From Biomphalaria glabrata (lineage: Eukaryota > Mollusca > Gastropoda > Planorbidae), in assembly GCF_947242115.1 (NCBI RefSeq), contig NC_074716.1:3636001-3700000 (forward strand): 64,000 bases of DNA. Direction: 5' to 3'. A program made the translations under genes and the position numbers. The notes under the pieces are model-generated. The model worked only from the letters and a program-made list of their open reading frames with translations, did not search any database and was not told the DNA's origin. Positions 21,527 through 36,500 of the stretch are shown here, one piece after another; position 1 is the first letter of the stretch; every line of letters begins with the position of its first letter.

Positions 21527-24500
21527 ATGTTTCTCGGTAAAATTGGTGCAGATCTATACAAAAAATGTATCGCTGCACGAAAGGATGTAAGGAATGTGAC
21601 ATTATTCACAACTAAATATAAGAGATTTTCTTCTTTTAGTGGAGTAGCTACATCAAAAGGTAATATATAAATATAATGAACGATCCCACGTCTATAACTA
21701 GTATAAGTATAGTTTAATAGGAAAGCGAAAGTAGCCATTTATCGATAGATTTTCCTTCAATCATACTTCAATGTCAATGAATAAAGTTACAAAGCTTTTA
21801 TGAATTAAGAATAGATCTAGATCTAAATTACAGAGTCTAGTAGACACTCTAGAATCTTGATCCCTATTCAACTAGTGTGAACTAGAATATACTATTTACT
21901 ATATTGATCTCTCGACTAATCATCTAAATCTAATTACTAGGCCGCAGGCCCTACTTAGACGACTTAGACTTAGTTACTAGTAAAGTACTAGTCTAGGCTG
22001 ACTAGGTCTACAGTCTTAGACTTAGAGTTTAGTTAAGTTTAGTCAGTGTTACTGTTGACCATCACTCTGTTAAGTCTGTTGAAACTTGAATGTAAATTCT
22101 AGAATAAATCTAGTCAATTTAGAAAGATTAAATTATTTTATTATATATAATAATGTAATAATATATATTATATTTTATATTAATTACAGTCTCTAGTGAC
22201 TAGACTTAGACTCACTAGTAATCACTTGTCACTGGTTATATTTATAAGTTATAGTTAATGTAAGTGTAATATAAGTATTATAAGATCAATGTACACTACT
22301 ACAGTATGACTGAGTATTGTACTTTAATAACTTAATGATAGTAAATTAGTTTAATTATAATTATTTAGTAATTTTTCACTATATTTAATTTTAAATCTAG
22401 AATTTTTAGATCTATAAATCTATATATATGACTAGTTAGTCAAACTATATTAAATCTGTATAAATCTAGTCTCTAGGTCTGGATCTTTTAATATAAATCT
22501 TCTAAATTCTTCATTACTTCAGCAGAGAAGATAATTCCCTCTTAATCATATCTATGTGTCAATCTAGTCATGCATGCTAATCAGTGATTGTTGTTTTGTT
22601 TTCAATCTAAATAATTAAAATGTACCTTAAAGAAACATTTATTTTTTACTGTTATATAAGATATTAGATCATATTATGAATGTTTGTAATATACTTGTGA
22701 AGTAATGAAAATTAAATCTAATTCAGCAAAAAGCAGCGTCCCAGTTTCACATTTTACAACTGCCACCAAGTACAACTACTCTACATCAGTCAGACCACAG
22801 ATGACGGCCACTTTACAACAATGGAAGAAGAAGAAAAGAAAAAGTAAAGCTCAACAAAAAAATGAAATGGAACAGTTACAGCAAGATCTTGTCAAAAGTA
22901 AGGGGGGGAAAAAAAAGCTGCATTTAATGAATGTCTGTAAGAAGTGATAATTTATGGAAAAAAATGTTTTGTTAATAAACATATTGAAAATTTTCAAAAA
23001 GCAGGCAATGTTTATTCACAATGCAAACAAAAAAGGATATAAATAGGACATTTTTTAAGTCTGTCAGCTCTAATGGTGATTATAGGCTCCACAATTTATT
23101 TAATCTTAAGAAAACATTAAACAAAATTAATTAAGACTTACATGAATTAGATCAGATATTAATTTTTAACCTTTAAACAATCTTTTTTTTATTATTTTTG
23201 AGATACAAATATTTTTAATAATACTCACAGCCACACAATTCTAAGCTTATGATGTCCATAGTCTTAGGGTCAGATTGTGACGCTATATGTTTGATTGCCT
23301 GTAATGTACTCATTACATAAATGTACAATGCAATTTATTTTAAATTCTTTTACTCTCCCAAAACTCAATCTGCAAGTCTTTTAAATACTACCTCTTTTTA
23401 CCTTTTGTAGTAATGTCCAAACTATTTTTAGAGCTTATGGAAAAACTTCAATCTAAAAATAAAATTAATGTAATAGCTGCTTTATGTTACATGACATAGA
23501 TAATCATGTTAAAATAATATACTTTTTTTTTTTCCTTTTCAGTTTTAACAAAAAGAGCAATCCAGCTAGTTAAAAACAAGTCGCTTTTAGATGCTCAGCG
23601 TAGAGTCATCTTGACTCATGCATTCACAAATATGTCTGGTGGAAATGATGGTGAAAATCACTTGTCTCTTATATCTTCGGAATCTTGTGAGTCCGCCGCC
23701 CTGTCAAAGTTCATCAATAAAAGTGACTTCATCGCCCATCAAGTAGAGGCTCATTTAACAAACCCCAAGAGACAAAACATGGGACAACATGTCAAGCAAC
23801 AAACTCTAAAGGCTCTCAACGGATACCAACATGCTCCAGCGAGACCTGCATCACAGACAAACACATTTCTCTCTTCGGCCGTCACATTAAAACACTCTGC
23901 TGTTAAAACACAGACAAAACAGCCTAGAAGTGCACGGAAGTCTTTTTTATATTCTGAATTATTCCCAGAGAGTTTAAAGAGCCATTCTATTTTACCCACT
24001 AAGGAATCAAATTTTGAATCAAATTTCAAAAACTTTGTGGCCGAAATAGAAATAGCTAGAAACAAAAACCTTGATGTTAGTCATAGCTGGAGAGAGGAGT
24101 ATCATAGTACTGATGCAGAAAAGTCTCCTCTTTCTACAGGTTTTGTCAATGAAAATAACACTAATACAGTTCAGGTAACATCAGCTTTGCACCCAGAGGT
24201 TGTGATTGGGGGCAAAGTGAAGCAGGATCTCCATATAAGAAGGGATTCAATCAAACAACAGCTGACCATTCCATCAGACATCCCGCCGAGTCTATCATCT
24301 CCTGCTATCATTCCACCCAGTTTCATCACCGCTCATAACACAGAGCATGCTGTTGATGTTCTGTACGATGCTTGTGTTCATGACGGTACGGTGGCTGACA
24401 GTGAGGAGGCACTTGAGGAATCCAGCTCGGTCAAGTCCAGTGCTGCAGTAGCTGGTGTTAAAGGCAAATACCTTAAAGATGGCAAGACCATGAGAACATC

Positions 24501-27500
24501 GGCTAAAGAGGCTGATAAAGTGAAAGTGTCTCATCAAAACCACAAAAAATATTCTAAGTTATCTAATCTCAATGTGAGTAATGAACTCCAGGAACTGATT
24601 GAAAAGTCATTTGTTGACGCCTGCTGCTTTTCCGGAAATGTGAGTAGATTTTTAAAATGTTTCTTTTCCCTGCTCTCAATACCCTCCCCCTCCCTTTAAA
24701 CAAATTAAGATTTACAAAATACAAAAATGAGTTTATATTAAGCTTCTCAAATTCAAATATTTATGCTATTTTTTTTATTTTTTCTACATCATTGGTAAAT
24801 TATTATTATTTTTTAGTTTGTGTTGTAATAAACTGATTTGTTCAGTTTAATGTCATAACAAGCAAAATGTAAAAAAAAAATCCTTTTTTTTTAAAAAAAA
24901 AAACAACAAAAAACAAAGCTTATAATGTAAAGGGGAAGAATTTCATCCTTAAAACTATATCAACTAATAATGTACAAGTTATTTCCCTTATTTGATATCA
25001 AACAAAATAATTAATCACCAATAATTAATTGACCAATTGAGTTCTTTTGTTTATTGATTCATTTTTTGTTAGGTACATAAAAAATTGTTTAATGCATCAA
25101 CTTGATCGGAGAATGTGTGAGGGGAAAATAGCGCTAACATTTATTTAAGGATACTAAACACAACAAATTTAGCCATATCTGTGAATACTGAAGTATTAGT
25201 TTCCCTTGTTGCTATAAAATAAAATTTAATTAATTACCAGTAATTAACCAGTAGTTTACTTTTTTTGCTGATTCATGTCTTGTCTATGTCTATGAATAAT
25301 TGTGTCAAGTTTCAGCTTGATCCGAAAATGGGTGTGGGAGAAATAGCATGTACACACTTTTTGACAGAGTGAATTGATATAAGCTTTGTAAAAATAGTGA
25401 CAGCTTGCAGTAGTAGTATTTAAAAAATTATAAAGATAATTTGTTTGTACTACTCCAAAAGTGATAAAGCTGATTTTTTCTTAGTTGATGTTTGTAACTT
25501 TGAGTGAAATATATTTACAAATACTATCAATTTGGATAAGGACATAGTATCTCTGTTAATATTTTTTTTACCCATTTTTTTCAGGTTTTACTAGCTGTGA
25601 GAAACCTACAGTATTTATCTTTGAAACAAAAGATTTCCTCTGTTGATGTTTTCAACAGACTTATTCACTCACTCGCTAAAAAGGTTTTTAGATTACATAT
25701 TTTTTTGGTAATAGAAATACAGACCTACATTCATGACATAGAAGTGTTGGAATAAAATTTAAGCTACAAAATACCTTGATGGGGGATTTCTTTTTTTTTT
25801 TTTCCAGAAAGATTTGAAAACTGTAAAGATCTTGTTTGCGATGATTGTAAAACAGGGGCTGTCTCCAACTTTACAGACATATGCAGCTTGTTTAGAGTGC
25901 TTTGGGCGAATGAATAAATTTGATGTTGTCCAGTGTCAGAAACTTATTAGTGATGCAAGAAACAAAGTAAGTTTTTCAAAATCAGTTGTTGTCATGTTAA
26001 ATCTCTTCAGTTGTTATCATGTTAAATTTCTGTTCAGTTGTTATCATGTTAAATCTCTGGTTTTTTTTGTTATCATGTTAATAGTTTAATAGTTGTTAAT
26101 ATATGTCAGACCTCTTTATAGTTACTTTAGATCTCTATTTTGTCATGTAAGATCTCTGTTATTATATTAAATCCCTGGTTTGATACTAAAATGCTAATCA
26201 AAAAGAAACTTCTTCATATTTAATGCTATTGGAATTTTTGTAATAATAAATAAATATAATATATATATATGTATTTTGAAAAGCAATAACTCTTCAGAAT
26301 ATTTTTGTATGTATTTAAATTACAATGCTGATTTTTGAACTATTTTGTGTGTGTGTTGTTTAGGGTCTAGATATTGGTGAAATAGCAAATCAATGCAATT
26401 TTGAATCTGATGAATTTAACTTTGTTTTAAAGGTATGCATTATTTGTCTTTTAGTGTTCAATTGTTACTTTAAATACCTTATTTGTATACATTTGTAATG
26501 CAACTTTTACATTATATCATAATATGTACTTCTTATTTTAAATTAATTTTTAGTAAATAGTAAATTTAAGTAAATACACCAGTTCGGTGTATTAGATAAT
26601 GTAGTAGACATTGCATAGCATTTGATAACAGCATATTATTTTTCTATGGCAAATCCAAGTAAAAGAGCTTACAACTCAGCTGCAAAGAAACTAGCTAGAT
26701 GAAGAAGAAATTATTTATCATATTTGATTAATGGACCTCACAAGTTTATTTGACTAATGGACCTAAAGAGTCTATTTGACTTATAAACAAACTTAAAGAA
26801 TGTCTTTGACCAATGGACCTAAAGAATGTCTTTGACCAATTGACCTAAAGAATCTATTGGGCTTATGAACTTATAGAATGTTTTTGACCTGTGGACCTAA
26901 AGAATCTATTTGGCTTATGAACCTCTTTGACCTGTGGACCTAAAAAATCTATTTGACTAATGAACTTAAAGTCTTTGATTTGTGGACCTAAAAAATCTAT
27001 GACTAATGAACTTAAAGTTTTTGACCAATGGACATAAAGAATGTCTTTGACTAAAGAACTTAAAGAATGTTTTTGACTTGTAGACCTAAAGAATCTATCT
27101 GGTATTTATTTATCTTAATAAACTTATGCTCTAATGTTTTTTTCAGGCTATAAAAGCCGTGGAGCCCACATTCCAGCCCAACCCTCCTCACTATGACTTG
27201 AAATACAAGCATGAACTGCTGACATATTTGAACACACCAAATAATGAGGTAAGTCAGTTTGAATTACTCAATCCTTTTTTTTTCTTAATATTTACATATG
27301 AACTTCTCCCAAATCACTGATTTAAAAACAAAAAAAAAACCTTGTGTGTTGTGTATTTTTTTGGTGACCCGACAAAATAGCACATACTTATATATGATGT
27401 GTATAAAAGTACCAGATTTTAGTGAGTGAAGATTCTGGGCAGCATTTTTGTTGAGGTCTCTCTCTACCTTCTTCAATATTAATAGATCTAAAAGTATGCC

Positions 27501-30500
27501 ATATTTGCAAAGAACAAGAGTACTTTAAAACTTTATCTCATTCCCCTTTTTCACCAATGTTTAACTTGCTAAAAAAACATGTTTTTAAAATGTGGTGACC
27601 CTGTTCAAGGTTTAGGTAAAAGATGATGTGTTACTCATGTGAGTTATAGCATGATCAGACATCTTGATTATCTGCGGCATCTCTCTTTGATCAAACCAGG
27701 GCGTCCCTTTCCCCCAACATTGGAAAACTTAGGTGTGTCAGGATTAGTTAAGTTGGTGATCACATTTCTTATACAGCCAAATGTTTGGTTTCATCTCAAG
27801 CTGTGACTGACCAATTTGGTCATTAATTTTGCTTTTTTCCTGTCTGTCTTTGTTTAACACAATCACATTGATATCATAGTTCAGGAGTGTCAATTTGGAG
27901 TAGGCCTCAATCAACTTCCCTTCTCTCCCAGGTACACCCTTAATGAGAAAAGAATAGGAACCCCCGCCCTCCTCTCGTTATGGTGCATTCTTTTACATGA
28001 CAAAAATCATCAGTTGTTTTTTTTCTAAAGTTGACAAGTATGGAAGTATCTTTGTGTGCTTTTGAAGTGCAGTTTTGGAATTTAAATAAATGATATATTT
28101 TGAAATTATTCATTTTAGATTATTATATATTATATAATATTATTATTATATTATTATTATGTTTGCATATTTATATTTCAAAATATTCAAAGTGTTTCCT
28201 GCAAAATGATAGAAAAATAATGATAACATTAAAATAAAAATATTTACTCTATTCATATTTTACAAAATATAAAGTATCTCTTACTGACAGAAAAATATTT
28301 TTTCCTCGCTATTTTTTAGCCGCTATTTTGTCAGAGAATTTTATTTTTCTAGCTGCACCTCTTAAATGTCCATAACTGTACTATATTATCTCTCCACATT
28401 TGAACTTTCAGGCCTTAGAAAAGAACCAATATGCCCTAGACATGAGCAAGTCAGACATGATGCAAAGAGTTACTGCCCAGCTTGAGATGGAGCAGAAGGG
28501 AGAAGTGGTTGTAGATTCTATCTACACCAATAGTAAAGGAAACAGTGAAAAAATGGTGAGTACCTGTTTGTTAGTTCCTGTCCCTCTATTTCAATGACAT
28601 CAAGTCACATTTTTCATAACTATAAAAATGTACTTCAATGGGCAAAAAAAAAATGTATTTAGCTTATTATGATATTAGATAGGACAAAGTTCATAATAGC
28701 AAGGTTTCATTAGAAATGTGTATAGCTTTTTACCAATCTAACTTTACCAATCTTTCATTCCATTTTTTTGTTTGTTTGTTATTGAAAAAACACATTAAAA
28801 CATAATCTTGGAGCTTTGAAACTATTTTGTAAATAATAGTTCTATTATTATAACTTACAACAGTTATTGCCATGGTAATGTTTAGTTGAAGTTTATTTAC
28901 AAAGTTACTGACAGTTCTACTTTGAATTAGAGAGAAAAAAAGGGTGTGCCTTATTGTTTGTATTTAAATTAGATCCTACATTTTGAAATGGATTTTACAG
29001 ATAGTTCAGATAGTATCACTCTGAGTGTACCACATAATTTTCTGCTCTGTATTCTACAATCTAATTTCTGTGTTTGTTCCAGAAATGTTTACAAAAGAAA
29101 GTCCTGGAGAGCTGGAATAAAGTTTTACTTGATGCTTTTCAAGAAAGACTTCTAAGTCTAGAGAAGAAAGCTAAAGGTAATAGAGACATTGGGGAACATT
29201 TCAGTTGCTCCTAATTATTAAAGTATTTGTAACATCTGAGGTCTGTGTGCTACTGGGGTTTGTGTGTTATTGAGTTGCACTACATATTTAGTTTTTGTTT
29301 GTTCAGTCAGTTGGGCCTTTTTCTTTTTAGTTGAAACTTTTGAATCTAAACTAACCCTGACAAACGTAACTATTATACACAGACTTGAGTCTGATTTAGC
29401 AGACATAATGAAGTTTATTTACTGAAAATACTACATGATAAAATGCTGCATGTTCTTCAAATGTCCAGCAACAAATCACTGGTTAGATATGAAATGAAAT
29501 GATATCCTTCATAGTCGTTAAAGAAACTAAATGAGTAGGATCCAATATAACAAAGTACAGTTACATCCGTATCACAGCGGGTAGCAAATAATAAGTCCTC
29601 TAGAATATGTGTATCTCACACCCAGTACAATTACAATCCTAGATCACGTCCGCATCACAGCAGGTAACGAATGGCAACTTAAATACATGTGTACTGCCCT
29701 GAGTACTGAAAGCGACTAACTTGAATTGAATTTAGTAATTCTCACTTCCTCTTTCTACTCAGAGATTTTTCTTGATTTATCACCTTTTTCGATTTTTGAC
29801 CCAAGGTAAACAAATAACACTTAATGTTAATTGGGGCTGTGACAGTATTGTTGCATCTTTGAATACCAGGGATTAGTCTCATACATTACATTATATTTAT
29901 TTTCATACACTTTATAATCCTAAGTTAGTAAATTTTAATAACTAGATTTACTTGCTTGTACAGCATGTAGTGTTGACTGTCTTAACCAGCTGCTTGGTGA
30001 AAACAAATCAAATAATATGGACAGTAACTATGTAAATTAAAAGTAAAATTCCCTAATTTTAAGGTCATCTGTTTCTGTGGCCAAAGGTTAATGAGTAGGG
30101 TGTCATGTGGCCAGTACAATGACCAACCGCTTTTACTTTCCCCAACTTAAGTCAGATACCCACCCATTAGTTGGGTGGACTCAGGGGGGCCTAAAAAATC
30201 CTGAAATTAAAATTCTGTCTTCACTCTTTACTTTATAAACACTTGTTTGGCCAAAACTGGGATTTGGATTTTAAAAGTTTGACAATTTTGATCCATATGG
30301 ACATAAAAAAGTTATCAAAGCTTTGGGCAAAAAAAAGAACAGTTTAAACTTTTAAAAAAATCAAAGCAGTAGACTTAAAGAAACAATTACAGTTGACTTT
30401 TTTAAAATTAAGTAATTGAACTTGTGAATCTTTGTCATACTTTTTTTTGTCTGACTCTAGATAATGGGAACATGACATTGTACCCCTATTTGAAGTTACT

Positions 30501-33500
30501 TCCTCCTGAGGATTATGTGAAAATTATTTTTACTGTAAGTAAAATTTTTCATAAGTTTGAAAACAGTAACAACATTGTTCAAAATTATTTCTATAAAGAA
30601 AACAAAAATGAGTTTTAATAACACAAATTAAAGAAAAAAAGAGAACTTCAAGTTGATTCAAGGCGCTTCTTTCTTTCTTAGCATTAATTATCTCTACACA
30701 TGTTTTACCTTTGTATTTTGTTTTCAAGTGTCTCAGAGAGCTGTTTTCATCTACGGAAGGCTACAGTCCAGCACAGACCACCATTAAAAGTATGCTGGGG
30801 CAGGCTGTCAATCGGAGGTACAATATTGCCTATAAGACAGCGGCAGGTTTGGATGAGAAGGTAAGAGTGAAGTAGGTATGGTTTAAAAATAACTTTTAGC
30901 ATTTAGCTTGACAAAAATCTTTGATTTTAATGTAATTTTCTATTTCATTCACATCTATTTGGTTTTAGCCTTTATCGTCTCCCTCTATCTGGATATAGTA
31001 TTTATTATATAGTGTTTATAGTTTTTATTATCCACATCTATCTGGTCATAGTATTTATTATCCACATCTATCTGTTCATAGTATTTAATCTATCTGATCA
31101 TAGTATTTATTATTCACACCTATCTGAATCTATTGACTTGTTTAATGATATAGTTATGAACTTTTTTTTTCTCTCCATATCTAGATCTTAACTTTGTATA
31201 CAAATTATATGGACAGTTACCTAGACAAAGACTATGTGTTAGACAATCACAGGTGTATGTGGCTGAGGGCTATGGGTGAAAACTTTGACACTGTCAATAT
31301 GGTAAGAACAGTTCATTCATAAGGAGATTTTGTTTTTGTCTGTCTCACCCATTTAAATAGAACATGACCAAGTCAGATATTTATATAGGTCTGTTTCACT
31401 TCCCTGTGTGTTAGAATACTAAACGTTAGGTTCTATTTTCCCTTAAGGAAAAAAAAAAAAGAAAATCATTTAGCATTAACTGTCATTAAAAAATTGAAAG
31501 AGGTCTCAAAATTGAAGCTGATTTCAAAATTTTAATTTCATTCAAGTCTCTGATAGTTACTAGTATGATTTCTAACTTAATGAAATAAGGACCTTTGAAA
31601 AGTTATAATGATGTCAGTTTATAAGGCAGTAGACTTTCTGTTGCAATATTTATACATGATAATGAACATATTATATTTTAATGACAGGAAAATCTCAGTT
31701 GTCACTGTGTAACATAAATAACACCATTTTGTTGTGTTTGTTTTTAGGATTTATCTCAAAAGAAATGGCCTGGTCCTATCCATAAGGAGGTAGAGTATTT
31801 TATAATGTACAGTGTGTATTAAATAATAATAGTTAGCTGGAAAATGTTTCAAATAAACATTTATTTTACTGTCTTAGCGCATCTTTTTTATGTTATACAA
31901 TTTTTTTTCCTCTTCAATTGTATTGATTTGGCTACCAAATGACTTAAAATGTTAATTTACTATACATATTTATTTGTGTGTGCTACTCGTCAACATCTCC
32001 ATTGGTTAATTTGGTGCATGGCTGTACTTCAATCATTTCAGATTGGCAATTTTCTGCTGGATATGATTTTGTATGATCTCAAAATTAATGCAAATTTACT
32101 GCGGCCCAGCTTACCTCAGTACGGTCACTTTTATTTATTTATTTTATAGAACATGATTATTTTTATTTAAGAACTTAACTTGCAAGTGAAAAATCTAGCT
32201 ATAAAAATTTAGATTTATTTTGTAACAATTCAATATTTTTGTGTTCCTGCGAGAAGAGGACAATAGTTTTTAAATACACGCCATTGTTTTCTAGGAGAAT
32301 GGTTCCTGCTTTCAGTACCATATATCGTCCAGATATCACAATGTTAAGCTCATCAGAAATAAAGGTACCTTTTTATCTTGCTTGTATCTGTAGTTCTAAA
32401 ACTAATGACTTTTTATCTTGCTTGTACCTGTACTTCTAAAACTAATGACTTTTTATCTTGCTTGTGCCTGTAGTTCTAAAACTAATGACTTTTTACCTTG
32501 CTTGTACCTGTACTTCTAAAACTAGTGACTTTATACCTTGCTTGTACCTTTACTTCTAAAACTAGTGACTTTTTACCTTGCTTGTACCTGTACTTCTAAA
32601 ACTAGTGACTTTTTACCTTGCTTGTACCTGTACTTCTAAAACTAGTGACCTTTTACCTTGCTTGTACCTGTATTTCTAAAACTAGTGACTTTTTACCTTG
32701 CTTGTACCTGTACTTCTAAAACTAGTGACTTTTTATCTTGCTTGTACCTGTACTTCTAAAACTAGTGACTTTTTATCTTGCTTGTACCTGTACTTCTAAA
32801 ACTAATGACTTTTTATCTTGCTTGTACTTGTACTTCTAAATATAATGACTTTTTTTCTCTTGCTTGTACCTGTTGTTTTAAAACTGACTTTTTCTCTTGC
32901 TTGTACCTGTAGTTCCAAAGACTTTTTATCACACCAGCCATTTTTCATTTAAAACTATATTTATAGTTTTCTTCTTTTTGTCTGACAGCTTCATCCCATA
33001 GTGGCCAGGCTGTTCAAGGTTGATAGTATTGAATCTTTTACCTTTGATCCTAGCATAGTACCCATGTTGTCTCCCCCTGTGCCTTGGGTGTCTAAAAACA
33101 TTGGAGGACTTATGCTTGGTTCTCGTAAGTTATTTTGGTCCCCTATTTTATTAAATGTGCACATTTGAATTTGAATCTTTAAAAAAAAAAACAACCTTAA
33201 AATTGTAAAATAACTTTAAAAAACCCAGAACAAACTTAGAAACCACTTTTCTGTACTTTTTGTCATTCAGTTGAAACCAAACTATTTGTTGTCAACCAAG
33301 ATTACCTTATGAATTGTTTCAGAGTAGGCACATTGTGTAGCTGCCAATTTAAAGACATGTTGTGTGTCCTAGTGCATAACTTGTTTTTCTGTATTATTTT
33401 TCTTTAGCTGCGCTTATCCGCATGGGGTATGATATGCATCATCTGGACATTCTGAAAAATGTGAAAGACTCCCAGTTCCCGGCAGTATTGGACAGTCTAA

Positions 33501-36500
33501 ATACTCTCAGTGCTTGTGCCTGGATAATAAATAAACCGGTATAAGTCAAGTTCTCCTTGCAGTACTAGTGTGAATGTAGTAGTAATAAAGGAATTGCTTT
33601 GGTAATAAACATTTGATGTGTGTTTGTGTATGACATAAAAAAAAAATTAAATGTAAAACTTTTTTTGTTTCAGGTCTTGGACCTTCAGATAGAGATATTT
33701 AACAGCAATGGAAATTCTTTATTGAAAATTTCTCCACCTGCTGCTGATCTCCCCCCCTTGCCTACTATCAAAGCGTAAGTTGATCAGAATGTAGAATTGT
33801 GTGTGCTAACAGAGTATTGAGTTGAATCTGTTGTAAGACAAAGTCTCTTTTGGATTTGTAAAGTGGTTTGAAATTGTTGTAGTACTTGTCTGCTATAAAG
33901 AAAAAGGTTGAAATGTTTATGTGGTCATGTCCCAACAGAGAAATGACCATGAAAGATAAAGCTACAGTCTACAGAGAGAGGATGCAGCTCCAGCAGCAAA
34001 AGCAAGATGTCCATGGATTGTGGTGTTCAGATCTTTATAGACTCTCCATCGCCAACAAAGTAAGAATTCTTTTTTTATTTCAAATTGTAAAAAAGGATTT
34101 GTTTTGTTATAGACATTTATTTAAGACATTTTTTAACGAAACATTATTTTAAATAACAATTGGTTTAGTCCAATTCTCTTTGATTCCAGTATCGTGATGA
34201 GATCTTTTGGTTTCCTCATTCCATGGATTTCAGAGGGCGGACATATCCTCTGCCACCTCATTTCAACCATTTAGGTAAGAAAAATATTTTTTTTTTTAAT
34301 GATTACCTTCATCAGCGATGAATTTATTTTCTCATGATTAGTACATAATTTGTAAGACCATAAACTGTATCATTTATTTTTTTTTTTACAGGGAGTGACA
34401 ATGTCCGAGGCATGCTGCTGTTTGCTAAAGGGAAACGACTTGGAGAGAAAGGTTATGATTGGCTGAAAATTCATTTGGTGAATTTAACAGGTTTTAAAAA
34501 AAGGTATGTGAAGTAGCCACTAAGAAAAAGTTTATTAGCCGTCACAGTTAATAATGTTGTGTAGTGGGCACATCACTTCAAAACAGAGGGAGTCTAAATA
34601 ATAATGTTGTGTGGTGGGTACATCACTTCCAAACAGAGGAAGTCTAAATAATAATGTTGTGTGTGGTGGGTACAGCACTTCAAAACAGAGGAAGTCTAAA
34701 TAATAATGGTGTGTGGTGGGTACATCACTTCAAAACAGAGGAAGTCTAAATAATAATGTTGTGTGGTGGGTACATCACTTCCAAACAGAGGAAGTCTAAA
34801 TAATAATGTTGTGTGTGGTGGGTACATCACTTCAAAACAGAGGAAGTCTAAATAATAATGGTGTGTGGTGGGTACATCACTTCAAAACAGAGGAAGTCTA
34901 AATAATAATGGTGTGTGGTGGGTACATCACTTCAAAACAGAGGAAGTCTAAATAATAATGGTGTGTGGTGGGTACATCACTTCAAAACAGAGGAAGTCTA
35001 AATAATAATGGTGTGTGTGGTGGGTACATCACTTCAAAACAGAGGAAGTCTAAATAATAATGGTGTGTGTGGTGGGTACATCACTTCCAAACAGACGAAG
35101 TCTAAATAATAATGGTGTGTGTGGTGGGTACATCACTTCCAAACAGAGGAAGTCTAAATAATAATGTTGTGTGTGGTGGGTACATCACTTCAAAACAGAG
35201 GAAGTCTAAATAATAATGGTGTGTGTGGTGGGTACATCACTTCCAAACAGATGAAGTTTAAATAATAATGGTGTGTGTGGTGGGTACATCACTTCCAAAC
35301 AGAGGAAGTCTAAATAATAATGTTGTGTGTGGTGGGTACATCACTTCAAAACAGAGGAAGTCTAAATAATAATGGTGTGTGTGGTGGGTACAGCACTTCG
35401 AAACAGAGAAAGTCTAAATAATAATGGTGTGTGGTGGGTACAAACACAGGAAGCCTAAATCCCTGTCAAAACTTGTGAATTTCTTGGATAACTTTTGATG
35501 TCACACTTGATTATTTGACTGCTTTTCATAATTACACATCACTCATTGAATGTTAAAATTGAATCCACTAATGCTAGTGTCTGTTTTCTATGACTATCTA
35601 GATGTTCCAACCAAGAGAGACTGGACTATGCTAACAGCATTATGGACTTGATTCTGGATTCAGCTGACAGACCAATGACAGTAAGTGGGGTAGCAGCTTT
35701 TAGTTCACTGTAGGATGTCACTTCCTAATTTATTGGTCACACTTATACTTCCCTTTGTTTACATTGACCAATCATGCCAGGTATATGCATCAAGTGAAGG
35801 CTAAAAATAAATAAGTAAGATAATATTCTTCAATATTTGTATGGTCTCAAAATGAATTCAGCATAACAAAATGGATAGAAAACAAGACATCTGAAATAAT
35901 GCTCAAGTCAGTTAATAGATGCTATTGATCATGTTCGCTTGATGAGTACACATTTGTTTTCCTTCGAATTCCTTTAATTTTGATAGTATTTCCATTGTCA
36001 TCAATTGCGTTGATTAACTTCTAAATAATGTACTGACTAGGTTTAGGTTTGTAAATATCACACTTTTGACTCTAAAAGAACTGTTTAAAACTGGGGTTGT
36101 TTAATCCATTAGAAACAATGCTGCTCGCATTATTTTTTTTAGATCAAAAGATTTAATGTCTGTCTGGTAGAATATGGGCGTAAGGTTTCAGTGATTGAAT
36201 GTCATGGTCGTTTAAGTTCGGTTTTTGAATTCCATGGTATTAGAGGTTCAGGGTTTGAATCATGGTAGTCCAGGGTTTGAGTCTCGAGGTAGTTAAATGA
36301 TTTATAAATTTTAATAATAAGAGTTTAATGATGAATAGAGATCTAAATTTTAATGTGCATTTAAAATAAACTTATGTTAGAAGCACATGAAGCGGGTCTG
36401 TCTTTTTTTTGCCAAATCTATTTTGATATTCCTAAGACTGTTTTAGTAAAAAATCTTACTGGCATTCATTCAGTTGAATCGATTTTTTATTTAATCAATA

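Noticed and set aside
23751-24543. Antisense frames of 82-104 codons over POLRMT exon 3
   Set aside because: They are shadows of the long coding exon, without their own splice or start context.
32366-35455. CRISPR-like regular repeats
   Set aside because: The arrays are head-to-tail minisatellites without unique spacers, in introns of a eukaryotic gene.
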